From assembly GCF_015229955.1 (NCBI RefSeq), contig NZ_JAAKYZ010000001.1, forward strand, positions 744,001 to 808,000: a DNA stretch of 64,000 bases. Direction: 5' to 3'. This stretch comes from Campylobacter concisus. GTDB lineage: Bacteria > Campylobacterota > Campylobacteria > Campylobacterales > Campylobacteraceae. Position numbers and translations under genes: made by a program. Each line of letters opens with the position of its first letter. Positions within the stretch are counted from its first letter, which is position 1. Of the stretch, positions 63,862-64,000 are shown piece by piece. Under the pieces are notes generated by a model. The model had not been told where the DNA came from, did no database searches, and worked only from the letters and a program-made list of their open reading frames with translations.

Positions 63862-64000
63862 CTTATCTCCTCGATCCCGCTCTCATCGTCAAGCACAACA
63901 TTTTTTGCTTCATTTGGCTCAAAATTTATCCCTTTTTCTATCTCGTCACTTATAAATTTAGCGTGAAGTAAAAAGAAAAAATGATCACCATTAAGTGGAA
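63858..64000 (-). CDS. C-terminal end of a probable alpha/beta hydrolase
   Basis: Only the last 47 codons lie in the window. They read PLNGDHFFFLLHAKFISDEI and then an acidic tail ending in ESGIEEIR. The GDHFF segment looks like the catalytic-histidine loop of alpha/beta hydrolases, and C. jejuni also has a putative hydrolase gene just upstream of murF. The stop TGA overlaps the murF ATG (ATGA). The family call rests on a short fragment. Confidence 0.5.
   Translation of the reverse strand, partial: PLNGDHFFFLLHAKFISDEIEKGINFEPNEAKNVVLDDESGIEEIR

Noticed and set aside
1-64000. CRISPR arrays, tRNA genes, insertion sequences and prophage
   Set aside because: No direct-repeat/spacer array, tRNA-like cloverleaf, transposase or phage gene was noticed in any intergenic region read by eye; a tRNAscan and ISfinder run would settle it.

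Overview
The window is a stretch of chromosome from an epsilonproteobacterium (Campylobacterota), most probably Campylobacter and close to C. concisus. The evidence is low G+C, frequent AAATTT motifs, a gene-dense layout with ATGA/TAATG overlaps, gene orders shared with C. jejuni (icd-mdh-oorD, methyltransferase-YkgJ-TPR-trpC-HIT-selU, flgI-flgJ-flgM-flgN-flgK, thiL-truD), and Campylobacter-type sigma-54 and sigma-28 flagellar promoters. The species is an inference; the genus-level placement is firm. No tRNA, IS element, prophage or CRISPR array was seen. One structural RNA, RNase P RNA, is present.

Layout. 1-4.4 kb (minus): TCA-cycle genes oorD, mdh and monomeric icd, then an MltG-type transglycosylase whose 5' end overlaps a divergent AsmA/YhdP-like envelope gene (4.36-6.96 kb, plus). 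7.2-10.7 kb (minus): hypBCDEA for [NiFe] metallocentre assembly. 10.85-12.8 kb: a two-gene membrane cassette (DUF2157 and GDYXXLXY). 13.1-21.4 kb (minus): a hydrogen-uptake locus hydABCDE-hypF-nikR that holds the hydrogenase, its cytochrome b, its protease, HydE, HypF and the nickel sensor. 21.7-25.0 kb: flgH with a sigma-54 promoter, divergent from pta-ackA. 25.2-28.3 kb: lpxD, ilvH, ilvI. 28.6-35.4 kb: selU, HIT protein, trpC, TPR protein, YkgJ protein, methyltransferase and a large coiled-coil protein. 35.4-37.7 kb: a YpdA-like flavoprotein and class II DAHP synthase. 37.9-40.1 kb (plus): two EamA/RarD permeases, the second with a defective start, and a small membrane protein. 40.1-43.0 kb (plus): a McrBC-type restriction pair, the one clearly accessory module. 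43.1-48.8 kb (minus): nagZ-like, gpsA, gatB, atpB, a TSUP transporter and sodC. 48.9-57.4 kb: a flagellar block (flgK, flgN, flgM, flgJ, flgI on minus; flaG, fliD, fliS and a FliT-like gene on plus). 57.4-57.8 kb: rnpB. 57.9-64 kb: peptidase E, a long palindromic intergenic element, truD, thiL, two uncharacterised genes, murF and the end of a probable hydrolase gene.

Functionally, the hyd and hyp loci form a complete system for making a membrane-bound H2-uptake hydrogenase, with NikR encoded beside the nickel enzyme. The flagellar genes split into sigma-54 (flgI, flgH) and sigma-28 (flgM, flaG) promoter classes, as known in Campylobacter. The observations most worth following are the roughly 190-bp imperfect palindrome next to truD, the broken or non-canonical start of rarD, a possible internal start in mcrB, and the HypF-like C-terminus of HydE.
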